64,000 nucleotides of DNA from Salinispora arenicola (GCF_006716065.1 NZ_VFOL01000001.1:3224001-3288000); one strand, 5' to 3'; shown: positions 27,009-36,985, numbered from the stretch's first letter. Translations and numbers: made by a program. The notes: generated by a model from the letters alone, not told the origin.

Positions 27009-27605
27009 CTACCCGTCCAGCGGCGCGGTGAGGTAGCGCTGCACCGTGGGCCCGACGGCGCCGACAAGCGTCTCCGGGGCAGCGGTGGCGACCGGCTCGA
27101 GCCGGAGCACGTACCGCGCCATCGCCAGGCCGAAGAGTTGACTGGCCACCAGCGAGCCCCGCAGCGGAGACTCCGTCGGGTCCATGTCGAGGTGATCGAG
27201 GACCCTGCGTAGTACCTGCGTGGTGAGGAACTCGCGCAACAGCCGGGCGGTCCACTCATTGCTCACCGCCGAGCGCAGCAGCGCCAACGCGGGAGTGCCG
27301 GCGGGCGAGTCCCACACGCTGAGGAAGGCACGAATCAGTCGCTCACCGATCCGGCCCGGATCCCCGGCGAGTACCGTCGGCACCACCTCGGCCGGGTCGG
27401 CCGGTGCGTTCATGGCAGCGAGGAAGAGCTTGTCCTTGCTGCCGAAGTAGTGGTGCACCAGCGCCGGGTCCACGCCCGCGGCGGCGGCGATGGCGCGGAT
27501 GGACGCCCCGTCGAAGCCGCGTTCGGCGAACGTGCTCCGGGCCGCCGCCAGGATCGCCTCCCGGGTGTCCGGGTTGCCGGGTCGCCGTCCGGTCCGCCGT
27601 GCCAT
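27009..27605 (-). CDS. TetR-family regulator of the ABC-2 exporter operon
   Basis: 198 residues. The N-terminal helix-turn-helix is textbook: REAILAAARSTFAERGFDGA, SIRAIAAAAGVDPALVHHYF, GSKDKLFLAAM. A TetR_C ligand domain follows. It is the third gene after the ABC ATPase and permease on the same strand, so it probably represses their promoter, where a long palindrome lies at 29220-29251. ATG 27605 is used since longer frames run into Arg-rich noise. Confidence 0.9.
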   Translation of the reverse strand: MARRTGRRPGNPDTREAILAAARSTFAERGFDGASIRAIAAAAGVDPALVHHYFGSKDKLFLAAMNAPADPAEVVPTVLAGDPGRIGERLIRAFLSVWDSPAGTPALALLRSAVSNEWTARLLREFLTTQVLRRVLDHLDMDPTESPLRGSLVASQLFGLAMARYVLRLEPVATAAPETLVGAVGPTVQRYLTAPLDG

Positions 27606-27712
27606 CGTCGTCCTTCGTTCGTCACCGTCCGGTCGCGCCACCGGTTGGTGCCGGTGGCGCGACCGCTTCAAGCTGGTCCCGCCCGCTGCGTGCCGGTGCC
27701 GCCACCGGTCGG

Positions 27713-28468
27713 TCAGCCGCTGCGCCGCCGTAGGGTGGCGGCGGCGAGCACCAGCGCCAGCACCGTCGCGCCGCCCACGATCGCCAGGTTGCGCCACATC
27801 GTCGCGGTCGGCTCGGCGGTCGAGCCGACCTCCTGCAACGCCTCGACGGAGTAGGACAGGGGTAGGACGTCACTGACCACCTGGAGCCAGCCGGCCATCT
27901 CGTCGCGAGGCACGAAGAGCCCGCAGAGCAGGAGCTGTGGGGCGACCACGACCGGCATGAACTGTACGGCCTGGAACTCGGTCCGGGCGAAGGCGCTGCA
28001 GAAGAGCCCGAGTGCGACGGCGAGCACGGCGTTGACCGCCGCGATCAGGATGACCAGCCCGCTGCTGCCGGCCGTGTCGAGATCGAACAGCCAGTACGCC
28101 ACCGCCGTCGCGACCGCCGCCTGAACAATGGCGGCCAGGCCGAACGCGATGCCGTACCCGAAGAGCAGATCGAGTTTGCCCAGCGGGGTGGTGAGCAGCC
28201 GTTCCAGCGTGCCGCTGGTGCGTTCGCGCAGCATGGCGATGCTGGTCACCAGGAACATGATGATGAACGGGAAGAAGCCCAGCAGCACCAGCGCGATCCG
28301 GTCGAACGGCGCCGGCTGGCCTGGTGGTGTCGGCTGGTCGACGTACATGTAGTAGACCACCGCGAGGAGCACTGTGGGCACGACCACGAGCAGCGCCACG
28401 GTGCGCCGGTCGTGGCGTAGCTGGCGCAGGATGCGGCCCGTGGTGGCCACGAGGATTCGGGGATTCAC
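27713..28468 (-). CDS. ABC-2 type permease
   Basis: 251 residues with six hydrophobic segments. The family features are a long extracytoplasmic loop after TM1, IAMLRERTSGTLERLLTTPL between TM2 and TM3, and the C-terminal GWLQVVSDVLPLSYSVEALQ. It forms an exporter with the ATPase at 28465, which overlaps it by four bases. Such pairs with a TetR regulator commonly export drugs or lipids; the substrate is unknown. Confidence 0.92.
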   Translation of the reverse strand: MNPRILVATTGRILRQLRHDRRTVALLVVVPTVLLAVVYYMYVDQPTPPGQPAPFDRIALVLLGFFPFIIMFLVTSIAMLRERTSGTLERLLTTPLGKLDLLFGYGIAFGLAAIVQAAVATAVAYWLFDLDTAGSSGLVILIAAVNAVLAVALGLFCSAFARTEFQAVQFMPVVVAPQLLLCGLFVPRDEMAGWLQVVSDVLPLSYSVEALQEVGSTAEPTATMWRNLAIVGGATVLALVLAAATLRRRSG

Positions 28469-29202
28469 GACGCCTCCCGCGTGGCCGAGTCGGTCTCGCT
28501 TGCCTGGACCATCCGTAGGAACGCCTCCTCCAGGTCGTTGACGCCGGTCGTCGCGCGTACCGCCGCCGGTGTGCTGTCCGCGATCAGGCGTCCCTCGCGA
28601 ATCAGGAGCAGCCGGTCACAGCGGGCGGCCTCGTCCATCACGTGGCTGGAGACGAGCAGGGTGGTGCCGTTGGCGGCCATCGCGTGGAACCGGGCCCAGA
28701 GTTCGGCCCGGAGCACCGGGTCCTGACCGACGGTCGGCTCGTCGAGTACGAGCAACTCGGGGTCGCCGACCAGCGCGCAGGCCAGCGAGGCGCGGTTGCG
28801 CTGGCCGCCGGAGAGGGTAGCGACCAGTTGGCTAGCCGCCGCGCGCAGCCCGACGTCTGCCACGGCCCGGTCCGCTTCGGCCGTGCCCCGTCCCTGCAGG
28901 GCGGCGAAGTAGCGGGCGTTCTCCCGGACGGTCAGGTCCGCGTAGACGCTCGGCGCCTGGGTGAGGTAGCCGATCCGGCGGCGTAGCTCCGGAGTGCCGG
29001 CCGGGCGGCCCAGCACGGTGACCGTGCCGGAGGTGACGACCTGCACCCCGACCAGTGCTCGCAGGAGGGTGGTCTTTCCGCTGCCGCTCGGACCGAGCAG
29101 GCCGGTCACGGCCCCGCGCGGCACGGCGGTGTCGATTCCGTGTAGTACCCGCCGCCCGCCCCGGTCGACGACCAGGTCACGGATGGCGATGGCGTCCTGC
29201 AT
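28465..29202 (-). CDS. ABC transporter ATP-binding protein (ABC-2 exporter)
   Basis: 245 residues with a single nucleotide-binding domain: Walker [10 protein letters not shown], signature [15 protein letters not shown], Walker [14 protein letters not shown] and H-loop [14 protein letters not shown]. It is the first gene of a three-gene operon with the permease and TetR regulator. GGAGG lies upstream of the ATG on the minus strand. Confidence 0.94.
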   Translation of the reverse strand: MQDAIAIRDLVVDRGGRRVLHGIDTAVPRGAVTGLLGPSGSGKTTLLRALVGVQVVTSGTVTVLGRPAGTPELRRRIGYLTQAPSVYADLTVRENARYFAALQGRGTAEADRAVADVGLRAAASQLVATLSGGQRNRASLACALVGDPELLVLDEPTVGQDPVLRAELWARFHAMAANGTTLLVSSHVMDEAARCDRLLLIREGRLIADSTPAAVRATTGVNDLEEAFLRMVQASETDSATREAS

Positions 29203-29219
29203 CGCGCGCCTCCAGATAA

Positions 29220-29251
29220 CTCATCAGCTGTTGAACTCAACGGTAGATGAG
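29220..29251. promoter_or_regulatory. 32-bp symmetric palindrome, likely TetR operator
   Basis: Arms CTCATC (29220-29225) and GATGAG (29246-29251) flank, with equal 4-nt spacers, the inner arms GTTGA and TCAAC around a central AC. All 11 arm bases pair exactly. It begins 18 bp upstream of the ABC ATPase start on the minus strand and lies between that gene and hisI. Confidence 0.75.
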
Positions 29252-29326
29252 ATTCTCTGGGTGTGGCAAGGGCGACCCGGGTGCCCCCACCCCACTCGTA
29301 CGCCTCGTATCGGAGAATGGGTGACT

Positions 29327-29770
29327 ATGCCCGTACCTGACGCGCCGGTGCCCGGCGCTTTGCCCACCTCGGAGCCGAGCGGCGGCCCGTCGCGGCCGTC
29401 CCGCCTCGACCCGGCCGTCGCTGCCGGCCTGCGCCGGACGCCGGACGGGTTGGTCGTCGCGGTGGTCCGCCAGTACGACACCGGCGAGGTGCTGATGGTC
29501 GCCTGGATGGACGACGAGGCGCTGCACCGGACGCTCACCACCGGCCGGGCCACCTACTGGTCGCGTAGCCGAGGTGAGTACTGGGTCAAGGGCGAGACCT
29601 CCGGGAATCACCAGTACGTCCACTCGGTCGCCCTCGACTGCGACGGAGACGCCCTGCTGCTGGAGGTCGACCAGGTCGGCCCGGCGTGCCACACCGGCCG
29701 ACGTACGTGCTTCCACACCGAACTGCCGGTCACCGGTGTGGCTGGCGACAAGCGGAAGGCCCGGTCATGA
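29327..29770 (+). CDS. hisI: Phosphoribosyl-AMP cyclohydrolase
   Basis: 147 residues, the HisI domain alone with no fused HisE. It opens the adenine ring of PR-AMP using zinc and magnesium. Visible are [40 protein letters not shown] and the metal-binding [20 protein letters not shown] with the later RRTCF Cys. The N-terminal 25 residues are a Pro-rich extension. ATG 29327 has GGAGAATG upstream. Its stop overlaps the trpE start (ATGA), directly linking His and Trp synthesis. Confidence 0.95.
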   Translation: MPVPDAPVPGALPTSEPSGGPSRPSRLDPAVAAGLRRTPDGLVVAVVRQYDTGEVLMVAWMDDEALHRTLTTGRATYWSRSRGEYWVKGETSGNHQYVHSVALDCDGDALLLEVDQVGPACHTGRRTCFHTELPVTGVAGDKRKARS

Positions 29771-31320
29771 CCGACGGCACGGTGCGCCCCGACGCGGCGA
29801 CCTTCGCCGAGCAGGCCGCCGGGTGGCGGGTGGTGCCGGTCACCCGGCGGCTGCTCGCCGACGCGGAGACACCGGTCGGCGTCTACCGGAAACTGGGCGG
29901 TGGTCCGGGTACCTTCCTGCTCGAGTCCGCCGAGCAGGGCGTCGGCTCGACCGGCATGACCTGGTCCCGGTACTCCTTCATCGGTGTACGCAGCGCGGCC
30001 ACCCTGACCGAACGCGACGGCGCCGCGGTGTGGACGGGGCAGCCGCCCACCGGGCTACCCACGTCCGGCGACCCGGTCGCGGTGCTCCGGGAGACGGTGG
30101 CCGCCCTCGCCGGCCCGCCCTCCGACACCGCCGCCGGGCTGCCACCGTTGACCGGCGGCATGGTCGGCTACCTCGGGTACGACCTGGTCCGACACTTCGA
30201 ACGGTTGCCCGAGCGCACCGAGGACGACCTCGCCCTGCCCGCGCTGGGCATGATGCTCGCCACCGATCTGGTGGTGCTCGACCACTACGACGGCTCGGCG
30301 ATCCTGGTGGCCAACGCCGTCCTACCACCGCCGGAGACGCCGGACCGGGAGGCGGCGGTCACCGCCGCCTACCACCAGGCCATCGGGCGGCTGGACGCGA
30401 TGACCGCCGCGTTGTCCCGGCCGATCCCGCCGATGACCTCCACCGTGGGCCGGGTGCCCGTTGGTGATGTGCTCTGCCGCACGCCCGCGGGCGGCTTCCA
30501 GAAGGCGGTGGTGGCGGCCAAGGAAGCGATCCGTGCCGGTGAGTGCTTCCAGATCGTGCTGGCGCAGCGATTCGAACGGGTGACCGAGGCCGACCCGCTC
30601 GACGTGTACCGGGTGCTACGGACCACCAACCCGAGCCCGTACATGTACCTGCTGCGCTTCGACGGGTTCGACATCGTGGGTTCGTCCCCCGAGGCGCACC
30701 TGAAGGTGACCACCGACGCGGACGGGCAGCGGCGTGCCCTGCTGCACCCGATCGCCGGCACCCGGCCCCGCGGCGCCTCGCCGGAGGCCGACGCCCAACT
30801 CGCCGCCGAGTTGCTCGCCGACCCGAAGGAGCGCGCGGAGCACGTGATGCTGGTCGACCTGGGCCGGAACGACCTGGGTCGGGTTTGCCGACCGGGCACG
30901 GTCGAGGTGTCCGAGTTCGCGACGATCGAGCGGTACAGCCACGTGATGCACATCGTGTCCACGGTGGTTGGCGCACTGGCCGACGACCGTGCCGCCTTCG
31001 ACGCGCTCGTCGCGACCTTCCCGGCGGGCACCCTCTCCGGAGCCCCCAAGGTGCGGGCGATGGAGCTGATCGAGGAACTGGAACTGGTGCGGCGTGGGCT
31101 CTACGGCGGCACCGTGGGCTACTTCGGATTCGGCGGCGACCTGGACATGGCGATCGCGATCCGGACCGCACTAATCCACCGTGGACGTGCATATGTACAG
31201 GCCGGTGCGGGTGTGGTGGCGGACTCGGACCCGGCCGCCGAGGAACAGGAGACGCGGAACAAGGCCGCCGCCGTGCTGGCCGCCATCGCCGCGGCCGAGA
31301 CACTGCGCGCGGCTCGGTGA
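29767..31320 (+). CDS. trpE: Anthranilate synthase component I
   Basis: 517 residues. It makes anthranilate from chorismate with ammonia from a TrpG subunit not found in this window. The feedback (Trp-binding) element FLLESAEQG is at about residue 52, and the catalytic region has [33 protein letters not shown] and [18 protein letters not shown]. The final [20 protein letters not shown] is the standard chorismate-binding block. Start ATG 29767 is coupled to hisI. Confidence 0.96.
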   Translation: MTDGTVRPDAATFAEQAAGWRVVPVTRRLLADAETPVGVYRKLGGGPGTFLLESAEQGVGSTGMTWSRYSFIGVRSAATLTERDGAAVWTGQPPTGLPTSGDPVAVLRETVAALAGPPSDTAAGLPPLTGGMVGYLGYDLVRHFERLPERTEDDLALPALGMMLATDLVVLDHYDGSAILVANAVLPPPETPDREAAVTAAYHQAIGRLDAMTAALSRPIPPMTSTVGRVPVGDVLCRTPAGGFQKAVVAAKEAIRAGECFQIVLAQRFERVTEADPLDVYRVLRTTNPSPYMYLLRFDGFDIVGSSPEAHLKVTTDADGQRRALLHPIAGTRPRGASPEADAQLAAELLADPKERAEHVMLVDLGRNDLGRVCRPGTVEVSEFATIERYSHVMHIVSTVVGALADDRAAFDALVATFPAGTLSGAPKVRAMELIEELELVRRGLYGGTVGYFGFGGDLDMAIAIRTALIHRGRAYVQAGAGVVADSDPAAEEQETRNKAAAVLAAIAAAETLRAAR

Positions 31321-31324
31321 GTTC

Positions 31325-31900
31325 GTGAGCGTGCGGGGTGGTGCTGGTTCGGGGGCCGAGGCTCGGCTCCGGGCAGGCCGGCGTGAACTGGCGTACGCCG
31401 TGCTGCTCGGCGTGGCCGGCGCGGGACTGGCGATCTGGTCGGTGACCCGGGCCTGGGTGGTGGAACTGGCGTCCCGCCCCGCCCCGTTGCCGCCGGTCCG
31501 CGAGGTCCGCGCCGGCGCGGACCTGGCTCCCTGGCTGCCGGCGTTGGCCCTGGTCATGTTGGCCGGATGGGGGGCGGTGCTGGCCACCCGGGGGTGGGTG
31601 CGTCGACTACTCGGCGGCGTGCTGGTCGGGATCGGGGCGGCAGTGGCGGCTGGCGGCGGCTATGGCCTGGTCGCGGGACTCACCGGCGCGGTCAGTCGGC
31701 AGTGGCCGTTGCTCTGCCTGCTCGGCGGCGGGTTGGCCGTCGTCGCTGGCGTACTGACCATGGTTCGGGGTGGCCGGTGGCCGGCGATGGGGGCTCGGTA
31801 CGAGAGGCGGGCGGGGGCCCCAGCCGGTCCGGTGCCGAGCCGGCGTACCGTCGACGCGTGGGATGCCCTGGACCGGGGTGCGGATCCGACGGACGAGTGA
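31325..31900 (+). CDS. Trp-operon-associated membrane protein (TIGR02234 type)
   Basis: 191 residues with four hydrophobic segments (about 20-40, 66-84, 91-112 and 122-142) and a charged, Arg/Asp-rich tail. Position immediately after trpE and the AYAVLLGVAGAGLAIWSVTR start match the actinobacterial trp-region membrane protein family of unknown function. GTG 31325 lies 4 bp after the trpE stop. Confidence 0.8.
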   Translation: MSVRGGAGSGAEARLRAGRRELAYAVLLGVAGAGLAIWSVTRAWVVELASRPAPLPPVREVRAGADLAPWLPALALVMLAGWGAVLATRGWVRRLLGGVLVGIGAAVAAGGGYGLVAGLTGAVSRQWPLLCLLGGGLAVVAGVLTMVRGGRWPAMGARYERRAGAPAGPVPSRRTVDAWDALDRGADPTDE

Positions 31901-31957
31901 CGCCGCCGGAGTGAGTCGCGGCCGAGGGCGCTGCTGGATGCGGCGCTGGTGGCCGGC

Positions 31958-32191
31958 TCAGTCCGTAGGTCGGGAGGCGCGGGTCGCCGTCAGTTCGGCG
32001 ACGAGGCGCTCCAACTCGGCCCGTTGGTCGGCCTTGGCCCGGTCGGCGCAGACGGCCTCCCACGCGTTGCCCCGGGCGGTGCGCATGTGTGCCTCGCCGA
32101 CCACGGCACGTTCGAGTGTGTGGACGACGCCGACGGCGAGTGACGCGACCGTGCGAGAGATGGTGGTGAGGCCGATGCTCTCAGTGCTCAT
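31958..32191 (-). CDS. Small hypothetical protein
   Basis: 77 residues beginning MSTESIGLTTISRTVASLAV and continuing into a helical, charged C-terminus (AELERLVAELTATRASR). No family or motif is recognised. Codon use looks like a real gene in this frame. It is on the opposite strand between the trp membrane protein and trpC. ATG 32191 is preceded only by a weak GGGGTTG. Confidence 0.55.
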   Translation of the reverse strand: MSTESIGLTTISRTVASLAVGVVHTLERAVVGEAHMRTARGNAWEAVCADRAKADQRAELERLVAELTATRASRPTD

Positions 32192-32580
32192 GATCAACCC
32201 CGGAGATCGTTGGTGACTCGGACGGACGCACATCGAGTCTGCCCGAGGGAAATGCTCGTCGACTCACGTTTCGTGGTGGTAATCGTCGGGTCAACTCTGT
32301 CTCTGCGGTGCTGACCAGGAAAGAGGCGTTCGGCCTTGAGCTTGCTCACAGCTGCGCTCCGGCGCTTTCGTCCGGGGTGACTCATCCTGTCGAATAGCAT
32401 TGTGTCGATGCCGTTGGTGACCCTGGCCGATGTCGGGTCGGCCTCGCTCAGGGGCAGGGAGATGGTGGCTGTGCGTGCTATTGCCCTCACTCGAGGTTGG
32501 GCATTATGCCGCAAGCCATTTCGTGAGGAGCGCCATACCCCCGGCGGCCTGCGTCGGGTGCCGCCGCCTAGCATCGGCCC
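32192..32580. other. trpC upstream region with candidate leader ORF
   Basis: About 390 bp, locally less GC-rich. TAGCAT at 32395-32400 lies 7 nt before an ATG at 32408. That ATG opens a 58-codon frame (32408-32584) whose TGA overlaps the trpC ATG. The frame holds a single Trp codon and no obvious hairpin attenuator. I list it as a possible leader ORF, not a confident gene. A second TAGCAT at 32569-32574 serves trpC directly. Confidence 0.35.
32569..32574 (+). promoter_or_regulatory. -10 element for leaderless trpC
   Basis: TAGCAT ends 6 nt before ATG 32581. Confidence 0.55.
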
Positions 32581-33471
32581 ATGACGCCCGGAGAGGGGAG
32601 TCCGTTGGTGACTGCTGAGCATGCGCGCGCGGAAGGGGGCGACGCCGGTCCGGCGAAGCCTGGGAGCGTGCTGGATGAGATTCTGGCCGGGGTGCGCGAG
32701 GATGTGGCCCGGCGGCAGGAGCAGGTCCCGCTGGAGCGTATTCGCGAGCTGGCCGCCGCCGCCCCGCGGCCCCTGGACGCCTACGCGTCCCTGCGCAAGC
32801 CCGGCGTGGCGGTGATCGCCGAGGTGAAGCGGTCCTCGCCGTCCAAGGGCCGACTGGCGGAGATCGCCGACCCGGCCGACCTGGCCGGCGACTACGCCGC
32901 CGGCGGCGCCCGGGCGATCAGCGTACTCACCGAGGGGCGCTGGTTCGGTGGCTCGCTGGACGACCTCGCCGCCGTCCGGGCGGCGGTTGACGTCCCGGTC
33001 CTGCGGAAGGACTTCGTCGTCTCCAGCTACCAGGTGCACGAGGCCCGGGCGCACGGCGCCGACCTGGTGCTGCTGATCGTGGCGGCGCTCGAGCAGAAGG
33101 TACTGGTTGGCCTGCTTGAGCGGATCGAGTCACTGGGCATGACCGCGTTGGTCGAGGTGCACGACGAGGAGGAGGCCGACCGGGCGTTGGAGGCCGGCGC
33201 GCGGGTGATTGGGGTCAACGCCCGCGACCTGCGTACCCTGGACGTCGACCGTTCGGTGTTCGAGCGGATCGCGCCCGGCCTGCCCAGCACGGTTGTCAAG
33301 ATCGCGGAGTCCGGGGTGCGGGGGCCGCACGACCTCATCCGGTACGCCTCGGCCGGTGCCGACGCGGTGCTTGTGGGCGAGGGCCTGGTCACCCAGAAGA
33401 GCCCCCGCGAGGCGGTGGCCGAACTGGTCAACGCGGGCAACCACCCGGCGACGCCCCGCCCGGTGCGCTGA
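32581..33471 (+). CDS. trpC: Indole-3-glycerol phosphate synthase
   Basis: 296 residues, somewhat longer than the usual 260-270 owing to an N-terminal extension of about 28 residues. It closes the indole ring from CdRP. The catalytic barrel shows [59 protein letters not shown] and [11 protein letters not shown]. It is monofunctional: no TrpF domain is fused. Leaderless ATG 32581 is preferred; GTG 32608 with GGAGAGGGGAG upstream is the alternative. Confidence 0.95.
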   Translation: MTPGEGSPLVTAEHARAEGGDAGPAKPGSVLDEILAGVREDVARRQEQVPLERIRELAAAAPRPLDAYASLRKPGVAVIAEVKRSSPSKGRLAEIADPADLAGDYAAGGARAISVLTEGRWFGGSLDDLAAVRAAVDVPVLRKDFVVSSYQVHEARAHGADLVLLIVAALEQKVLVGLLERIESLGMTALVEVHDEEEADRALEAGARVIGVNARDLRTLDVDRSVFERIAPGLPSTVVKIAESGVRGPHDLIRYASAGADAVLVGEGLVTQKSPREAVAELVNAGNHPATPRPVR

Positions 33472-33505
33472 GCGCGCCGGGACCAGCCACGATGAAGGGA
33501 ACCTG

Positions 33506-34738
33506 ATGAGCGTCGACACGCCGGCTGCGACCGGTCGGTACCCGGATGCCGCCGGGCACTTCGGCCGCTTCGGCGGCAGGTTCGTCCCCGAGGCCCTGGT
33601 GGCCGCGTTGGACGAACTCGACGGCGCCTGGCGTACGGCGATGGTCGACGAGTCGTTCCAGACCGAGTTCGCCGCCCTGCTCCGCGACTACGCTGGCGCC
33701 CCGTCGCTGCTCTACACCGCCCAGCGTCTCTCCGCCGAAGTCGGGGCGCGGGTGCTGCTGAAGCGGGAGGACCTCAACCACACCGGGGCGCACAAGGTGC
33801 GTAACGTACTCGGCCAGGCGCTGTTGACGAAGCGGATGGGTAAGCGGCGGGTCATCGCCGAGACCGGCGCCGGGCAGCACGGGGTGGCCACCGCCACCGC
33901 TGCCGCCCTGTTCGATCTCGAGTGCGTGGTCTACATGGGTGAGGTGGACACCCAACGGCAGGCGCTGAACGTGGCGCGAATGCGGATGCTGGGCGCCACC
34001 GTGGTGCCGGTCACCACCGGGTCACGAACCCTCAAGGACGCGATGAACGAGGCGATGCGGGACTGGGTCGCCAACGTCGACAGCACCCACTACCTGATCG
34101 GCACGGTGGCCGGCCCGCACCCGTTCCCCGCCGTGGTTCGCGACTTCGTCCGGGGCATCGGCGACGAGGCACGTCAGCAGTGCCTCGACCTGACCGGTGC
34201 GTTGCCCGACGCGGTCACCGCCTGTGTCGGTGGCGGATCCAACGCGCTCGGCGTCTTCCACGCCTTCGTCGATGACCCGAGCGTCCGCCTCTACGGCTTC
34301 GAGGCCGGCGGCGACGGGCCGGCCACCGGTCGGCACGCGGCCAGCATCACCGGCGGATCCTCGGGGGTGCTGCACGGCACCCGGACGTACGTGCTCCAGG
34401 ATGCCGATGGTCAGACCATCGAGTCGCACTCGATCTCGGCCGGGCTGGACTATCCGGGTGTCGGGCCGGAACACGCCTGGCTGCACGACACCGGCCGGGC
34501 GACGTACCTGCCGGTGACCGACGCCGACGCGATGGCGGCCTTCGAGCTGCTCTGTCGCACCGAGGGGATCATCCCCGCGATCGAGAGTTCCCACGCGCTG
34601 GCCGGCACGGTCGCGATCGCCCCCAAGCTCGCCGCGGAGTTGGGACGCGAGCCGGTCGTGGTGGTCAACCTCTCCGGCCGCGGTGACAAGGACGTGCACA
34701 CCGCCGGGGAGTACTTCGGCGTCCTCGACAAGGAGTGA
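33506..34738 (+). CDS. trpB: Tryptophan synthase beta subunit
   Basis: 410 residues. It joins indole to serine using PLP. The PLP lysine is in [18 protein letters not shown]; other blocks are [29 protein letters not shown] (phosphate cup) and [13 protein letters not shown] with ESSHAL. This is the standard TrpB1 type. ATG 33506 follows GAAGGGAAC, 34 bp after trpC. trpA follows 4 bp later. Confidence 0.97.
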   Translation: MSVDTPAATGRYPDAAGHFGRFGGRFVPEALVAALDELDGAWRTAMVDESFQTEFAALLRDYAGAPSLLYTAQRLSAEVGARVLLKREDLNHTGAHKVRNVLGQALLTKRMGKRRVIAETGAGQHGVATATAAALFDLECVVYMGEVDTQRQALNVARMRMLGATVVPVTTGSRTLKDAMNEAMRDWVANVDSTHYLIGTVAGPHPFPAVVRDFVRGIGDEARQQCLDLTGALPDAVTACVGGGSNALGVFHAFVDDPSVRLYGFEAGGDGPATGRHAASITGGSSGVLHGTRTYVLQDADGQTIESHSISAGLDYPGVGPEHAWLHDTGRATYLPVTDADAMAAFELLCRTEGIIPAIESSHALAGTVAIAPKLAAELGREPVVVVNLSGRGDKDVHTAGEYFGVLDKE

Positions 34739-34742
34739 CAGC

Positions 34743-35546
34743 GTGAGCCACATCGGGGTCGCGTTCGACAAGGCCCGTGCCGAAGGCCGGGCGGTTCTGG
34801 TCGGCTGCATGCCCGCCGGGTTTCCCACCGTCGAGGGCAGCATCGCCGCGATGACCGCCATGGTCGAGGCTGGCGTGGACGTCATCGAGGTGGAGATTCC
34901 CTACTCCGACCCGGTGATGGACGGACCGGTCATCCAACGGGCGAGCGACATCGCACTGGCCGGAGGGGTACGGGTCGCCGACACCCTGCGCATCATCGAG
35001 GCTGTCGCCGCCACCGGCGTGCCGGTGGTGACGATGACCTACTGGAATCCGGTGGAGCAGTACGGCGTCGATGCGTTCGCCCGGGACCTCGCCGCAGCGG
35101 GCGGCACCGGGCTGATCACGCCCGACCTGATTCCCGACGAGGCGCAGGAGTGGCTGGCCGCCTCGGACGCGCACGGGCTGGACCGGACCTTCCTCGTCGC
35201 CCCCTCCTCCACCGACACCCGGCTGCAGATGACCGTTGAGCACTGCCGCGGTTTCGTGTACGCGACCGCGATCATGGGGGTCACGGGAGCCCGCACGCAA
35301 GCTTCGGCGGCGGCCCCGGTGCTGGTGTCCCGCGTCCGGGGGGTCACGGACCTGCCGGTGGGTGTCGGGCTCGGGACCGGCACCGGGGCACAGGCCAGTA
35401 CGGTCGCCGGGTTCGCCGACGGTGTCATCGTCGGCAGCGCCCTGATCCGCTGCCTGCTCGACGCCCCGAGCCTGTCGGCGGGCCTGACCGCCCTGCGCGC
35501 GTTGAGTGCCGAACTCGCCGCAGGCGTCCGTACCCCCGCCCACTGA
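34743..35546 (+). CDS. trpA: Tryptophan synthase alpha subunit
   Basis: 267 residues, (beta/alpha)8 barrel. It cleaves indole-glycerol phosphate and channels indole to TrpB. The catalytic Glu/Asp pair is seen in VIEVEIPYSDPVMDGPVIQ, and TRLQMTVEHCRGFVYATAIM and VGVGLGTGTGAQA give the phosphate-binding end. The start is GTG 34743, almost touching trpB, so the two are co-transcribed. Confidence 0.96.
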   Translation: MSHIGVAFDKARAEGRAVLVGCMPAGFPTVEGSIAAMTAMVEAGVDVIEVEIPYSDPVMDGPVIQRASDIALAGGVRVADTLRIIEAVAATGVPVVTMTYWNPVEQYGVDAFARDLAAAGGTGLITPDLIPDEAQEWLAASDAHGLDRTFLVAPSSTDTRLQMTVEHCRGFVYATAIMGVTGARTQASAAAPVLVSRVRGVTDLPVGVGLGTGTGAQASTVAGFADGVIVGSALIRCLLDAPSLSAGLTALRALSAELAAGVRTPAH

Positions 35547-35555
35547 CGCGGCCCG

Positions 35556-35648
35556 CATCGACCTCGCGGGTCCGGCTGCGGCCCCGCGTCGACCTCGCGG
35601 GTACGGTCACGGCTCCGCTGGACCTCGTCGGTCCGGTCACGACCAGCG
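35556..35648. repeat. 31-bp tandem repeat, three units
   Basis: Three head-to-tail copies begin at 35556, 35587 and 35618, each around a GACCTCGCGGGTCCGG-like core. The third is the most diverged. It sits in the 255-bp gap between trpA and lgt, with no gene. Confidence 0.8.
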
Positions 35649-35787
35649 TGGGCCTTCGGGTTCGACCTGGGCGGACGCGGGTGGTTCAGGGCCGGGTGCG
35701 AGGTTGGGCAACGAGCTGGTGGCGACTGAGTCGACAAACCGCCACCGGGCTCACGGACCGGGGTGCCACGGCGGGGCCGATCGGCGG

Positions 35788-35793
35788 TAGCCT
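35788..35793 (+). promoter_or_regulatory. -10 element for leaderless lgt
   Basis: TAGCCT ends 8 nt before GTG 35802. Confidence 0.5.
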
Positions 35794-35801
35794 GTTCACC
35801 C

Positions 35802-36974
35802 GTGACCCTCGCCTCGCAGATCCCCTTGGCGGCCCTGCCCAGCCCGACCACCGCGGTGTGGCAGGTGGGCCCGTTCCCGATCCGCGCCTACGCGCTCTGC
35901 ATCCTGGTTGGCATCGCGGTGGCCTGCTGGGTTACCGAGCGGCGGCTGCGCCAGCGTGGGGTGGCGCCGGGGGCGGTGCTCGACATTGCCGTGTGGGCGG
36001 TGCCGGCGGGCATCGTCGGCGCCCGGATCTACCACGTGGTCACGTCACCGGAGAGATACTTCGGCACCGGCGGGGAGCCACTCAAGGCGCTGTACGTCTG
36101 GGAGGGCGGGCTCGGCATCTGGGGCGCCGTCGCCGGCGGCGCGGTCGGCGCGTGGTTCGCCGCCCGCCAGCTCGGCATTCCGTTCGCCGTGGTGGCCGAC
36201 GCCCTCGCCCCGGGCCTGCCACTGGCGCAGGCGGTCGGCCGACTCGGCAACTGGTTCAACAACGAGCTGTACGGCGGGCCCACCACGCTGCCCTGGGGCT
36301 TGGAGATCCACCGGATGGACCCGGACACGGGCCGGGCCCTGCGCGACGACGCCGGGCAGCCCATCCTTGAGCAGGGCCTCTACCATCCGACCTTCGCCTA
36401 TGAGGCGTTGTGGAACCTGGGCGTCGCCGCCCTCGTCCTCCTCCTCGACCGGCGGCTGAAGCTGGGCCGCGGCCGTGCCTTCGCGCTCTACGTGATGGGC
36501 TACACGGCCGGGCGGTTCTGGATCGAGCTGATGCGCACCGATGAGGCGAACACGATTCTGGGCGTACGTCTGAACGTCTGGACCGCGGGTGTGGTCTTCC
36601 TCGGTGCGCTGGTCTACTTCCTGTGGGTGCGTGGCCCGCGCGAGTACCTGATCCCGATCGGTGAGGTGCCGGCGCCCGCCTCCGAATCCGACGTGTCGCA
36701 GGTCGACCTGTCCGCCCGTGAGGCGGACAGCGGGCCGGCGGCGCCCGCCGGTTACCGCGTCGTTGGCGAGGAGCAGTTTCGGCGCTGGCGGGAGACCGGC
36801 GAGGTGCCGCCGGAGCCGGAGACCGGGAACTCCAGCGATGATCCGCCCGCTGACCGACCCCTTGAGCCGGGTGATCGGGAGCCGGTGCACCGGACGGCGG
36901 GCGACGGGGAGCCCGGAGCGGCGGACGCGGCGGACGCCCCCGTCACCCGGCCCGCCGACCACCGCGACAGCTGA
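35802..36974 (+). CDS. lgt: Prolipoprotein diacylglyceryl transferase
   Basis: 390 residues. It transfers diacylglycerol from phosphatidylglycerol to the lipobox Cys of prolipoproteins, the step before LspA (3782). Seven membrane segments occupy about residues 20-280. The Lgt signature is GRLGNWFNNELYGGPT, and WEGGLGIWGAV and RFWIELMRTDEANT are also present. The last 110 residues are a hydrophilic, Pro/Asp/Glu-rich tail, an extension seen in actinobacterial Lgt. GTG 35802 is used. Confidence 0.96.
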   Translation: MTLASQIPLAALPSPTTAVWQVGPFPIRAYALCILVGIAVACWVTERRLRQRGVAPGAVLDIAVWAVPAGIVGARIYHVVTSPERYFGTGGEPLKALYVWEGGLGIWGAVAGGAVGAWFAARQLGIPFAVVADALAPGLPLAQAVGRLGNWFNNELYGGPTTLPWGLEIHRMDPDTGRALRDDAGQPILEQGLYHPTFAYEALWNLGVAALVLLLDRRLKLGRGRAFALYVMGYTAGRFWIELMRTDEANTILGVRLNVWTAGVVFLGALVYFLWVRGPREYLIPIGEVPAPASESDVSQVDLSAREADSGPAAPAGYRVVGEEQFRRWRETGEVPPEPETGNSSDDPPADRPLEPGDREPVHRTAGDGEPGAADAADAPVTRPADHRDS

Positions 36975-36985
36975 GCGGAGGCCGC

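Noticed and set aside
32192..32580. Tryptophan attenuator or T-box upstream of trpC
   Set aside because: No run of Trp codons, no specifier or antiterminator pattern and no terminator hairpin were seen.
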